64,000 nucleotides of DNA from Ctena decussata (lineage: Eukaryota > Mollusca > Bivalvia > Lucinida > Lucinidae). Each line of letters begins with the position of its first letter. Position 1 is the stretch's first letter. The position numbers were made by a program, and so were the translations under genes. The notes beneath the pieces are model-generated. The model searched no databases. It saw only the letters and a program-made list of their open reading frames with translations, and was not told the DNA's origin. The DNA is taken from positions 6,976,803 to 7,040,802 of the forward strand of contig OZ022515.1 in assembly GCA_963989385.1 (NCBI GenBank), written 5' to 3'. This document shows positions 35,167-46,900 of this stretch, piece by piece.

Positions 35167-35175
35167 TTTTATTTT
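35167..35175 (-). promoter_or_regulatory. Possible polyadenylation signal (AATAAA, minus strand)
   Basis: The plus strand TTTTATTTT gives AATAAAA on the minus strand, about 165 bases after the stop of the putative exon at 35,340. Spacing suits a 3' end, but AT-rich DNA yields such motifs often. Confidence 0.3.
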
Positions 35176-35339
35176 AATAAATAAATAAACAGAGAAAAAA
35201 CTTAATAGAAAATTACAGAATTGTATACAATTCAAATCCAGAGTCAGAGGGTTTATTAGGAACAGCTTGGTCTTGGTATTTATATTTGGTTCAGATACTA
35301 CTGTCCCAATATTTAGACGAATTGAGGTGACAATGGTTT

Positions 35340-35482
35340 TTACCAGGCAACTTCAGATAAATCAAGTCCCGGTCTGAGACCATATCCCGTGCTGTCATGA
35401 ATGGTTTCGGTAAATGAGGAGGAAATGGTTTGTTGACTCTCAGGGTGACGAATGACAAACTTCCCTGCTGATTTCGAAGTAT
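35340..35482 (-). CDS. Putative terminal exon of an unidentified minus-strand gene
   Basis: A strong acceptor (CATATTTCTTTTTATCAG, AG at 35,484-35,483) precedes a 143-base open stretch ending in TAA. It would add about 47 residues, a hydrophilic Ser/Thr-rich tail (SKSAGKFVIRHPESQQTISS ... LSEVAW). Composition is unlike the surrounding repeats and a polyadenylation signal follows on the same strand. I do not recognise the protein. Upstream exons would lie at higher coordinates; none is identified between here and 47 kb. It could also be chance. Confidence 0.35.
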
Positions 35483-35484
35483 CT

Positions 35485-36065
35485 GATAAAAAGAAATATG
35501 GAATAATCCTTGTTTTAAAAATTAACCTCAAGTTTGTAATGGATTCTGTCTGCAATAAATGGTTATCGGAAAATCTAATACGCCAATACCAATTTACTTT
35601 AATCTGATGTTAAGTTTAACTCAAAATACGACAAAATATACTTAGAAAATAAAATGAATGGCGTTTGCAAAGGTTTTCAAGTGGCTCGTAATCTCTTGTG
35701 TAAATAAAAGCTAAAATGTCACAAAAGAACATTTACAAAATACTCCCCCCACTCCCCCTCGACTGTTTCACTTTCATGCACCGACTGTTGAATCAGCATT
35801 GAATCAACGTTGAATCAACGTTATAAAGTTAATCAATTCAGTGTTGATTTATCTTTTTTTTCCCGACGGGAAGAATGTTTGAGAAAGATACATGTATACT
35901 TTTGTTCGTCCACCTGTATGGAAAGATATTCCACGGGCTTTAGAGAGTGAATTGTCGGCTGGATGAATGGCTTGCGATTTTACGTTCCTTTTTAACAATA
36001 CTTCAGTCATATCAGTACGATGGGTGGGTGATAATAAAAAGCTGTGTGCAATGGAATCCCGTTTA
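35485..36065. other. No gene; TTGAATCAACG palindromic words
   Basis: At 35,790-35,850 the word TTGAATCAACG and relatives recur (AATCAGCATTGAATCAACG ... GTGTTGATTTA). A similar cluster is at 36,685-36,765. Confidence 0.45.
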
Positions 36066-36070
36066 CGATT

Positions 36071-36157
36071 GAAAAGGTTTCCGCCACCTGTGGAGTCTCG
36101 AACCCGATACCACTAGATCAGTAGGACAGAGCTTAACCAACTGCTTTCGGGGCAGCT
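36071..36157 (-). repeat. tRNA-like SINE head, minus strand
   Basis: The minus strand reads GCCCCGAAAGCAGTTGGTTAAGC with an A-box-like AGTTGGTTAAG and a B box GGTTCGAGACTCC about 40 bases on. The body beyond 36,071 is undefined. Acceptor-stem pairing is lacking. Confidence 0.5.
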
Positions 36158-36168
36158 AACTGTCGACT

Positions 36169-36170
<2 letters not shown>

Positions 36171-36243
<73 letters not shown>

Positions 36244-36255
36244 AGAGAGAGAGAA
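36171..36255. repeat. (GT)n microsatellite followed by (GA)n
   Basis: About 30 GT units with two interruptions, then GAGAGAGAGAGAGA. Confidence 0.95.
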
Positions 36256-36356
36256 TTAACGAGATTTGAAAAGGCTACTTAGTCGCGCTATTTAACCACC
36301 TGTAATTCGCCAAATTTTGAACTTGTTGACATTGGACACTTATGTAAATGTAGATC

Positions 36357-36603
36357 AGGGGCCAGTTGTTCAAAACTAACGACGTCGTTAGCTAATGGTT
36401 CGTTAATATTTCAAATGTTACTAGCGCAAATACGCCAATAGTTTTTGTTTAAAAAATGTGAGAAGCTTTTGCACTGCAAAAGCTTCTCACTTTTCTTCAA
36501 CAAAAAATATCATTATATTTGGTTATAAAGCTGTAAAACACTTAACGAGCTGACCCATAAACGAGCTCGTTAGGCTAACGATGCTTTGCACTACTGGGCC
36601 CTG
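36357..36603. mobile_element. MITE with GGGCCAGTTGTTCAAAAC termini
   Basis: Left end CAGGGGCCAGTTGTTCAAAA and inverted right end CAGGGCCCAGTAGTGCAAAG continue inward through CTAACGA..TCGTTAG. The centre is a perfect hairpin, GAGAAGCTTTTGCACTGCAAAAGCTTCTC. This terminus is widespread in marine invertebrate MITEs. Non-coding. Confidence 0.75.
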
Positions 36604-36685
36604 ACTGCTTAAATTTTGATCTACACTATTTATGAAAGTCTTTCAAAATACTTGGGATCATTAAGCCCCCACTAATCACACGACG

Positions 36686-36766
36686 TTGACTAGACATTGA
36701 ATCAACGTTGATGCAACATTATAGCGTTGAATTAACGTCGATTCAGTGTTGATTCAATGTTGGGTG
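36686..36766. repeat. Palindrome of TTGAATCAACG / CGTTGATTCAA words
   Basis: GACATTGAATCAACGTTGAT is followed by a TATAGCG centre and CGATTCAGTGTTGATTCAAT, folding back over about 80 bases. Confidence 0.65.
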
Positions 36767-36929
36767 CCTTCTGTGTAATTTAACGAATACAGTCATTCAG
36801 ACGAAATTGTAAGCATGATGACGGAGATCTCAAGACAGTTTTCTAATGCTATGTTTATGGCCGCCTATTGCAGCTATGCACGGCCCGTACAGTCTGTTTT
36901 CAGTCTGGTTTTTGTTGTTGTTGTTGTTA

Positions 36930-36998
36930 TGCCCCCGCCATGAAATGGCGGAAGGGCATATAGATTTTACCCTGTCCGTGTGTTTGTATGTATGTATG

Positions 36999-37032
<34 letters not shown>

Positions 37033-38210
37033 TGTATGTATGTATGTATGTTGCCGAAATCGTGTCCGATCCATAAATTTAGATTGCATGCCGGGATTCA
37101 AAAATTATTCGGCAAAAATGATCATTATGACAAGACGGTGTGTCGCAAGCAAGAACCACGTGGCTATCACAGAGGTCAAGGTCACAGTCTGCAGTTAAAT
37201 TTGTACATAGGCTATAATGAAATATGTTCATGTCCGACTCATAACTTTGGACTGCATGGTGTGATTTAAAAATTATTTAACCGAATAATTATCATGCCAA
37301 GACATTGTGTCGCGTGCAAGAATCATGTGGCTATCTCAGAGGTCAAGGTCACAGTCCGCAGTTAAACTTTATACATAGGCTATAATGAAATATGTTCGTG
37401 TCCGACCTATAACTTTGGACTGCATGGTGGGGTTTAAAAATTATTTGGCACAAATGATCATCATGACAAGACAATGTGTCGCGTGCAAGAACCATGTCGC
37501 CACTTTAAAGGTCAAGGTCACAGTCGGCACTTTAACTTTGTGCATAGGCTATAATGAAATTTGTTTGTGTCTGGTCCATAACTGTCCTGCATGGTGGAAT
37601 CACAAAATTATTTAGAATAAATTACTGTCATGACAAGACAGTGTGTCGTGTGCAAAAAACACGCTGCTAGTTTAAAGGCCAAGGTCACAGTCAGCACTTA
37701 AGCTTTGTGTATAGGCTGTGGTGAAATTTTGCCCTGCATGATGGGATTTCAAAGTTATCTGCCATAAATAATTATCATAACAAGTTAATGTGTCACATGC
37801 AAGAATCGTATCGTTAGCTCAAAGGTCAAGGTCACAGTCTGCACTTGAACTTTATGCATAGGCTTCAGTGAAACATGTTTATGTCCTGTCCATAACTTTA
37901 TCCTGCATGGTGGGATTCAAATTATATTGCGTAAATGATCGTCATGACATACGCCTAGCTTGAAGGTCAAGGTCAGACTGCACATGTAAACTTTATGTAT
38001 AGGCTATAGTGAAAACATGTTTGTGTCCGGCCTATAACTTAGTCCAACATAGGTTGTTTTGATATTTCGTGTTTCTTGATTTGCCATTTATATTGTACAA
38101 GTCTGCCTGTATGAACCTTGTTATCATACAAGTGCCAGTAGCTTAATCAAGGTGCCATCTTACTCAAGGCATTAGGCGGGGGCATCCGTGTCCTATGGAC
38201 ACATTTCTAG
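36930..38210 (+). mobile_element. HINE-like (Helitron-type) element, six ~168-bp units, inserted in a SINE tail
   Basis: The 5' end is a hairpin (GCCCCCGCCATGAAATGGCGG), followed by a (TATG)n microsatellite at 36,985-37,052. Six units contain TCAAAGGTCAAGGTCACAGT with period about 168 (37,171; 37,340; 37,509; 37,677; 37,823; 37,967). The 3' end is the hairpin GTGTCCTATGGACAC, then ATTTCTAG, as in Helitron ends (hairpin about 10 bases before CTRR). It is flanked by A (36,929) and T (38,211). Non-coding. Confidence 0.75.
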
Positions 38211-38472
38211 TTGTTTTATTGCTTTACGTCCACAGTAAACATATGTGGCCATGTCGGGACGGTCAGTTATCCTAACCACATTATTCCTGGGCAGACTTAG
38301 ACCACCTAAGCGGTTAACCAGTACTAAGTGAACATACTTTCGCCGGTAACGGATAACTGCCCTTCTCAGCGGAAGAAGAAACGAATTCAATGCATGTGGC
38401 CTGACCAGGTATCAAACCTGGGACCTCTGGCTGTTGAGTCAGAAGCGCTACCGATTGCGCTACGCGGCCCAA
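38211..38472 (-). repeat. tRNA-derived SINE (family A), minus strand, split by the HINE-like element
   Basis: The head on the minus strand, GGGCCGCGTAGCGCAATCGG, has B box GGTTTGATACC. The body contains CTAAGCGGTTAACCAGTACT on the plus strand. The 3' tail appears interrupted: TTTTTGTTGTTGTTGTTGTT at 36,908-36,928 is the inverse of the family tail and lies just outside the left end of the HINE-like element. Confidence 0.85.
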
Positions 38473-38479
38473 CAAATCG

Positions 38480-40465
38480 GGTTAATATGTCAGAGTAGAA
38501 ACAGTTTCATTGTTTATCTATATGTTGTGTTTTTGTAATGAATCAAAATTATTTGGCTCAAGTTGAGAAAAAGTGGATAGGGTTGAAATTATTTGACTAG
38601 TAAAATGCGAAATGTACGTTAAAAGTGACTTTAAGATCATAAGCTGGGCGGGGGTATTACTGAAAGAAACTTTGGACCTATATCTAACATCATATCAAAT
38701 ATGAACCAAATCCATCATATGGTTTAGGAAATATGAGCTCTTAAAAAAACTTTAACGTAAATGTGGACTCCAACTCAAACGACTTCCTGGACTTTGTCGA
38801 GGGGAGCCAAAACAGCTAGAACAGCCTCTGAAACTGTACCCGTCTGTCATTTAAGAAAGTTCCGCGTATGAATACATACCTCCAAATATTATCTCCTTTC
38901 TTCGTAAGCTAAATCTAAAGAGGATTATCAGAGTAGTTCTAAGGATGATTCTGAGATAATATTTCTTATTTCTCAATGAAAACATACGTTGTGACCCCTC
39001 GTTAAATGAAAACGTATGTTGTGACCTCTCATTAGAACCGTCTCTATGAGATAGTTCTAACGAGGGGTCACATCGTATTATTATGAAGACTTACAGGAAA
39101 TTATCCTTTTTACCCCTACTTATTTGTAACATTTGTTATAACATATATCTTCCGTGCAATATGAAGAGAAATTGTCATCAAAACTCATCCTTATCTGGAC
39201 CTTTGAGACATACAAAGAGTCTTTGACCATGTTTTATCCTAAGCCTGGATAATAATTGCAAAATAACCCTTCTATTGGTTTCGCCTAATGATAAAATTGT
39301 GTAAACAACCGAAATCTATTTTGAAGCTAACGAGCAACAGACAAAATGCAGTCGCCGCGGAAGAGGGGCCAAGCTTTTCAACAACTCTGATTTGTTGCAC
39401 AGCCGCACATTTCGATCAAATTTCACCCTACACTTTGTCATTGGTCTTACTTGATGACTGTTATATACTGGTAAAATATTTGCTTCATTTGTGAGAAAAA
39501 TGGGTGATAACGTAGTGATACGATATTGTCGACGATCCGATACTGTCGAGTCCACTGTAAGACTGTGGCTCCACCCACTTAGACTTTAATCCGTTACTTC
39601 AAGGGATACAAAAACTTAAATAGCAGCGGTGCTCCCGAAAATGTACCCATTCATCCTCAAACATGTTTTTTCTAGCGGCAAATGTGGGACATTTATTTGT
39701 CGCCTCCAAATATCAGCACCTTCTGTTTTGATATTTAAGTACATTATTTCGATCAAACTGTTTGGTTTTTGTTTCGGATTTAACAGTTCCTTACGAATTT
39801 CAGTTTACATCGAGCCGTCACCCATAAAGAGGGAGAAAGAAAAGGAAAAGAAAAAATAGTACGAGGATAGAGGAGACCATGGCAAAAAAAAAAAAAGACA
39901 AACAACCCCCATTCTGCACCTGCTGCAAGCACAGCCAGTCCTTGCCCTTGTTATTCCGGTTCTACCATAAAGTGATGTCTATAAAAATGCACATATGGAA
40001 TGGCAACTGTATAGATCCTGATCAGACTAGTTCCTAAGGAGCAGTCTGATATCGGTTTCCACTGTTTGTACATACATATAGTGATCAAACATGATTTTTC
40101 ATGGATTAATGTTTGCCAGGTACCGAGGAAAATGTGGACAACCGTGGCCGAAGGCCAAGGTTTCCAACACCTCCCGAGGGACCTAGCAAACGTAAATGCA
40201 TTGCAAAAAAAGTTTGATCACTGTTCTGCATAAATTCAATGAAGTATTTGTTAAAATTTGCAAAATAATATATCACTATATTTTGTCGCCGTTTAACAGC
40301 GCTAGTGCATATTTTTATTGATATCCGCCTTCCTGGCCCGTGAGCATCAAGCTATTAAAATGGTTGCCATCATCCTGTTCAATCTCAGTATTTCTGAAAA
40401 GTGTCCGAGATGGTCGCTCGTTGCAAATTCATCAATAAAAAGCAGATACCTTGGTCAAAGCAATA
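38480..40465. other. No gene seen
   Basis: A short cluster at 38,980-39,075 has GTGACC(C)CTCGTTA/TAACGAGGGGTCAC in direct and inverted order. At 40,140-40,190 a TGGCCGAAGGCCAAGG hairpin resembles the start of a HINE-like element. No exon is supported. Confidence 0.45.
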
Positions 40466-40889
40466 ATTGATGTAAACGATTGATGTGGCTCTGCTCACCG
40501 AGGGGCCACCTAAGGATACCAAGGACCTCTGACAGTATCTATGCATATTTCCCTATTTTTCAACAAATTATTGCACCTTCCTCGGGCAGTAAAAGTTGAA
40601 ATATTTGGCATTAATATGTAGACGTGTGTACTATAAAGACATTTTAACAGTAATTTTGAAAAATTATCATGCCTCTAGACTAACTTAAACCGATTTTATC
40701 AAGAGGGGTAGGTAAATTTTTCAGTCTCTGAAAAATAAGTAATTTTTTTTCGGTTTTCTAATTTATCGAACTTTTAATTGATAACTATGCTAAAACTGAG
40801 GTACACACTACTGTTACTGATATCATGCAATATTTTTTTCAATAATAAGGACTTTAGCCTATTTTTAGATATAAGGGTGTAAGTACCCC

Positions 40890-41240
40890 ACCCATTTTTT
40901 TTTCAGTTTTTCAGCTGTAGACTATCTTCCCCCCCCCCCCTGCCTCAGCAAGCCACTCACATATAATTTGTATTATGACAGTACACACATACATGCGAAG
41001 TGGCTAGCTGAGGCACGGGGGGAAAAGTATCTTTAAAAAACTTTTCCTGTTTCCATTACGTTTAATTATAAATTTTAGCTTTTACCACCGAAAATTGAAG
41101 TCTATGTGCTAAAAAATCAGAAATTAAATTCATAGCCAGTTAGGGGAAGTTGAGAGCAACAAATTTCAAGAGAAATTCTTGGGTATATCAAAAATTTAAT
41201 TTTGACTAATTTTATGGGCAAATTAACATTACAACCGTCA
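40890..41240. repeat. Dispersed repeat, related to 57,690-57,960
   Basis: Shares CAGTTTTTCAGCTGTAGACT-like sequence, a C-rich stretch then TGCCTCAGCAAGCC, CTCACATATAAT, ACATGC(G/A)AAGTGG, GAGGCACGGGGG and AAAGTATCT with the second copy. The CCTCAGC...GCTGAGG parts pair as a hairpin about 90 bases across. Confidence 0.6.
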
Positions 41241-41593
41241 GAGGTCCTTTGTGAGAGCTCTTTCTCTTATTCTACTTATTTCTCTTTTGCTAATATTCTT
41301 CTTATTTTATTCTATTTTCATCTTTCTTTTCCAGCTTAGCCAGATCATGTATACACCATATTTCATATGATTTTATAGGTATTACTTGCTGGAATTTAAA
41401 TTTGCATATCATCCTTCAAATTGGTGATATGGTAATATTAGTAGAGCTGGTTACTATATGATAGTGACCTTGATCACAAGTCGTTTGTTCTCCACAATGA
41501 CTGTTAAGAGGAGACGAATTCATATAAGCTTTTTTTTTTTTTTTCGAATCCCATTTGTATACATGTATTGATACATTAACTACTGTGTATTTT

Positions 41594-43504
41594 AGCTCAT
41601 CTGAGACGAAGGCTCACAGGTGAGCTTATAGTATAGGCAGGCATCCGTTGTCCGTCCGTCGTCCGTCCGTCAACATTTTCAAACGACATCTCCTTTGAAA
41701 CTACAAGGCCCATTGTTACAAAATTTCATGTGTAGCATCTATAGGCAGGGGGAACCAATAATACTGGAGTTTTTTTGTCCAAATCACTTTGGAACTTTGG
41801 TTGCTATAGCAACTTAAAGTTGCCATTGACTTGTGTGGGCAAAATTGAAAATTTGCTTTTATTGCTATGTCACGGCTGATATTTTGACAAAACTTTAACA
41901 GAAATGTTCCTTTAGTAGTTTTCTATCAACCACATGAAATTTATGTTAATTGCACAATTTGGCTGGTTGCCATGGCAACCGAATGATTAAAATTGATAAA
42001 ACGTTAAAAAATCATCTCCTCAGAAACAAAGCTCAAACTTCACAGAAAGGATCTTAGTACTAGCCTCTATTAAGTACTGTTTTTCTTGGCAATTGCTCTT
42101 GCAGTTTGGTTGCTATGGGAACTTAAAGTTGCCATTGACTTACAATGGCAAAATGGAGTAGTAGTATCCCAGAATCCCCACTATGAATACTACTAATGGA
42201 AAATTTGCATTTATTGCTGTGTCACTGCTGATATTTTGACAAAACTTTCATTGAAATGTCCCTTGAGTAGTCCACAAACAGCCGTATTAAATTACGGCAA
42301 ATTGTACAATTTGGCTGGTTGCCATAGCAACCGAATTGTTAAAAATAGAAAAAATCATCTCCGCAGAAACTGTGTGGTCAATTAAGCTCAAACTTTACAG
42401 AAATGATCTTAGTACTAGCCTCTGTAGAATGACAGTTTTTTATGGCAATTGCTCCGGCAGTTTGGTTGCTATGGCAACTTATAATTGTCATTGACTTATA
42501 ATGGGAAAATGGAAATTGGCAATTTTTTTGCTATCTTACTGCAATTATTTGGACTGTTTTTCCACAGAAATATTTCTTGAGTAGTCCTCTATGATTCATT
42601 AGAATTTTTGACCAAATCGCTGAATTTGATTGGTTGCACTGGCAAAATATAAGGTAAATTTTAGAAAAAAAATATTCAAAAATCTTCTCCCCAGAAGGAA
42701 TAAGAGGTATGAAGCTGATACTTTGCATACATGTAAATGACATTAGCCATTACATACATTTTGCTTTTTCTTCCAATCCAATAAGAACTCTTGTTGCTGT
42801 GGCAACTTATAATAGGGAAAGTGAAAATTGGCAATTTTTGCTGTCTCACTCCAGTTATTTAGATTTTTTTCTTTAAAAATGTTCCTTGAGTAGTCCTCTA
42901 TGATCCATATGAATTTTGTCCAAATTGCTGAATTTGATTGGTTACCATGGCAAAATAAAGGGTAATTTTTTGAAAAAATATTACAAAATCTTCTCCTCAG
43001 AAGCCATAAAAGGGATGAAGGTGATACTTTGCATACATGTCAATGACATTAGCCTCTCCGTAAATTATGTTTTATTTTACCGTGGCTGGTGTGAATTTGT
43101 TGCTATGGCAACTTAGAGTTTCCACAGACTTACAATGGGGAAATTGGATATATTGCATTTGGTTCTGTGTTACTGCAGATATTTTGACAAAAGCTTTACA
43201 GAAATGTTCCTGGAGTAGTTCTCTATCAGCCATATGCATTTTGCCAAAACCTCTAATTTTGATTGGTTGCCATGGCAACCGAAAGGCCAGAGTTTCTTTT
43301 TTTGTTTGCCAAAAATCTTCTTCTCAGAAGCCATAAAGGGAGATAAAGCTGAATCTTTTTGCATAAATGTTTGTGATATTATCCTCTGCATAAGTGGTGT
43401 GTTTTATTGCGTTTGTGCATGTTGTTTTGTTGCTGTGACAACTTAATTTTTTTTCAACATAACCTCAGTCTCAGGTGAGCGATAAAGGACCATGGGTCCT
43501 CTGG
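41594..43504 (+). mobile_element. HINE-like element, six ~330-bp units, complete
   Basis: Starts AGCTCATCTGAGACGAAGGC with GCTCACAGGTGAGC hairpin, then (GTCC)n at 41,650-41,672. Six units contain GTTGCTATGGCAACTTA (about 41,799; 42,110; 42,464; 42,793; 43,097; 43,427). It ends CTCAGGTGAGCGATAAAGGACCATGGGTCCTCTGG, with hairpin AGGACCATGGGTCCT. The body also has GGTTGCCATGGCAACC palindromes. Frames at 42.5-43.8 kb are repeat translations. Confidence 0.75.
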
Positions 43505-43955
43505 TTTTTGTATTGTTAGACATATTATACAAATTAACAAGTTTAAACCAAAGCAATAATTTCCATGCAGAACAAGCCTGGTCCATTCATGTACCATCCT
43601 GCAGTTTTTGATTGCCACCGAAAGCTTGGGATACATGCTTTTTAACACTTCTTTACTCTCCATTTGGCATCGTAAGAATGAAAACAACATGACTTTGAAA
43701 CTTGTGTCAGTACTTGGTGACGTAATAAGAGTACAAAGCTTGATGACGTCATAAGAATACATAGGTAGCACACCACTATTTTTGTAAGTTAACCGAAAGG
43801 CGAGAGGCAAGGGTATTTTAATGGCACAGGTACGAGCCTATTGAAAGTTGCGTACTCGTGCATCAACAGCGCGTGATACATGGCTTTTCGCCGGTTGAAG
43901 CACGGTTGTTAATACCATACGGTACTGCTTTTTACGCAATAACATCTGATAACAA
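43505..43955. other. No supported gene
   Basis: A minus-strand frame of 118 codons (43,454-43,810) overlaps the HINE-like end and has no recognised motif. The rest is AT-rich with two ATGACGTCATAAGAAT-like repeats at about 43,715-43,760. Confidence 0.4.
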
Positions 43956-43959
43956 ATGA

Positions 43960-46900
43960 AATCATCAGAATATTCCAGCAACTTTAGAATGGTCATAATT
44001 AACATACATTTTGCATACATATTGTGTTCATTTAATTAAGATGAGATGCATTTTTATCGGTATGTCCAACAGTTTCTTCAAGTTTGAAATTGTCGGAATA
44101 CTCCTAGGATTTAAACAGTCTGATAACAAACTTAATCAATGGAATATTCCTGCATTATAGACAGACGCAAATTTACATTCATTTGTTTGCTTCTTGTATT
44201 CATTGAATTAAGATAGCAGCTTTATTTACCTAGACCTTCCAAATATGACAGGTTTGAAATAGCAAGAACATTCCTAGGTTTTACTTTTATGTGTAACGTA
44301 ATAAAACTATAGCCACTATCAGACATTCCAGGAAAAAATGGGAATGTTGTAAATTAAAATCATTGGAATATGCCAGCAATTTTAGAATGGTCTAAATTAA
44401 CATTGACTTTGCTTTTAAATGTATTCATCAAATAAAAATAGGAGTTTGATTTTACTAGAAGTTTCTAACAATAACAGAGGGCTTGTAATTGCAGGAAGTT
44501 TCCTAGGGTTTTATCACCTTCTACATATAAGATTTAGATTATATATAATTGTTTCTATCAAACAGTCTGATAATAAACTTGAATTGTTGGAATATTCCAA
44601 GAATGTTTGAGTGGCACCAATTATCATTGATTGTGTTTAAACTTGGATAGATTAAACACATTCCAACTTTGTATATTATAGGAAATAAATCGTTGTTACT
44701 ATCATAGATCTGATAACTTTATTTTGCCTAGATTTATGTACAAGAATCAAATCATTGCTATTAAAACGATTAAAATCATTGGAATATTCCAGCAATTTTG
44801 TAATGGTTGAAATGTACATCAGCTTTGCTTTTTTAAATGTGTTCATTATATTAAGATGGAAGCTTCATTTCATCAAAATTTCCAACAATTACATCGAGTT
44901 TGAAATTACAGGAAGATTCATAGGATCTAAACACCTTTCACTTGCACATTACTCATTGTATCGATCGACCATTTTAATAATAAACTCACATCGTAATATT
45001 CCTGCAATTTTAGACATAAACAAATTAAAATTCATCTTCTTCTTATATGTATTTATTGAATTAAGGTAGCATTTAAATGCCTTCATATCCTTTAGATTTA
45101 TATACATGAATCAAATCATCGCTATCAAATGAACATTAAATTTGGTTTTCAAATGTTTTTTCATATATGTCAGGTTAGCCTTACTTTCAGCAATTACACT
45201 GAGTTTCAAATTGCAGGAATGTTCCTAGGATTTAAGCAGCTTCGACATATGAGGTTTAGATTATATATCATTGTTTCTATCATACATTTTTAAAATAAAC
45301 TAATATTGTTGAAATATTCCAGCAATGTTTGACTGGCACAAATTATCATTAATTTTGTTTGAACTTGGACTGATTAAACTTTCAATAATTCTGAGTATGA
45401 AATTGCAGGAATATTCCTCGGATTTAAGCACCTACAATGTATTTGGTTAAGATCATATATCTCTATCAAACAGTCTGATAATAAACAAAAATTGTAGGAA
45501 TATTCCAGCTTTTTTTGAGTGGCATGAATTATCATTAAATTTGTTTGAACTTGGACTTACTAAACTTTTCAACAATTTCGAGTCTAAAATTGTTTGAATA
45601 TTCCTGGGATTCAAGCACCTTCTAAGTATTAGGTTTATATCATATACATGTATCTCTATCATAAAGTCTGAGAATACACTGAAAACGTTGGACCATTTCT
45701 GCAAGTTTAAAGTAGCAAAAATAATCATTGATGTAGTTTGAACTTGGATTGATAAAACTTTTCAAAAATTCCGAGTTTGAAATTGCTGGAATATTCCTAG
45801 GTTTTAAGCACATTCTAAACAATAAGTTCAGATCATATTTGTCTATCATACAGTCTGATAATAAACTGAATTTGTTGGAATAGTCCTGCATTTTTTTTTT
45901 CAACTGGCGAAAAAGCTCTTTATTTTTGTTTGAAATTGGACTGATTAAACTTTTCAATTGTTCCGAGTTTGAAATTGCTGGAATATTCCTAGGATTTAAG
46001 CACCTTCTAAATAATAGGTTAAGATCATATATCTCTATCATAGTCGGACGATAAACTGAAATTGTTGGAATATTCCTGCAATTTTAAAGTGGCACAAATT
46101 CTATTTGATCTTTTTTTAAAACCTGGACTGATTAAACTTTTCAACATTCCTAGTTTGAAATTGCTGGAATATTCCTAGGATTAAAGCACCTTCTAAATAT
46201 AATGTTAAGATCATATATCTCTATCATAGTCTGATAATAAACTGAACTTGTTGGAATATTCCTGCATTTTTAAAGTAGCACAAATTCTATTTGATATATT
46301 TTTAACTTTGACTGATTAAACTTTTCAACATTCCTAGTTTGAAATTGCTGGAATATTCCTAGGATTTAAGCACCTTCTAAATATTAGGTTCAGATCATAT
46401 ATCTCTATCATAGTCTGAAAATAAACTAAAACTGTTGGAATATTCCTGCAATTTTATAGTGGCACAAATTCTGTTTGATTTTATTTGAACTTAGACTGAT
46501 TAAACTTTTCAACAATTTCGAGTTTGAAATTGCTGGAATATTCCTAGGATTTAGCACTTTCTAAATATGAGGTTAAGAGCATATATCTCTATCATACAGT
46601 CTGATAACAATAATGAAATTGTTGGAATGTTCCTGCAATTTTAAGATGGCACAAATTATATTTGATTATGTTTAAACATTGATTGACTAAACTGTTCAAA
46701 ATCCGAATATGAAATCACTGGAATATTCCTAGGATTTAAGCACCTTAAGCTCAGTAGATTTGAATCATATATTTCTGTTGTTTCTATCATAAGTCAGATC
46801 ATAAACTGAAATCATTGGAATATTCCTGCAATTTTAACATTTAGAAAAAGTAGCCATTGGTTTGCTTCAGTCTCTAAATGTGCTCATTGAAGTTAGATGG

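Noticed and set aside
14728..38472. Intact tRNA genes at the SINE heads
   Set aside because: A and B boxes are present, but acceptor and anticodon stems do not pair and a conserved SINE body follows each head.
43454..43810. 118-codon minus-strand frame
   Set aside because: Overlaps the 3' end of a HINE-like element and has no recognisable motif.
21900..46041. Frames with the phrase FRRCLNPRNIPAISNS in both satellite arms
   Set aside because: The same phrase recurs because the 187-bp unit recurs; frames break at random and lack starts, splice sites or composition of a protein gene.
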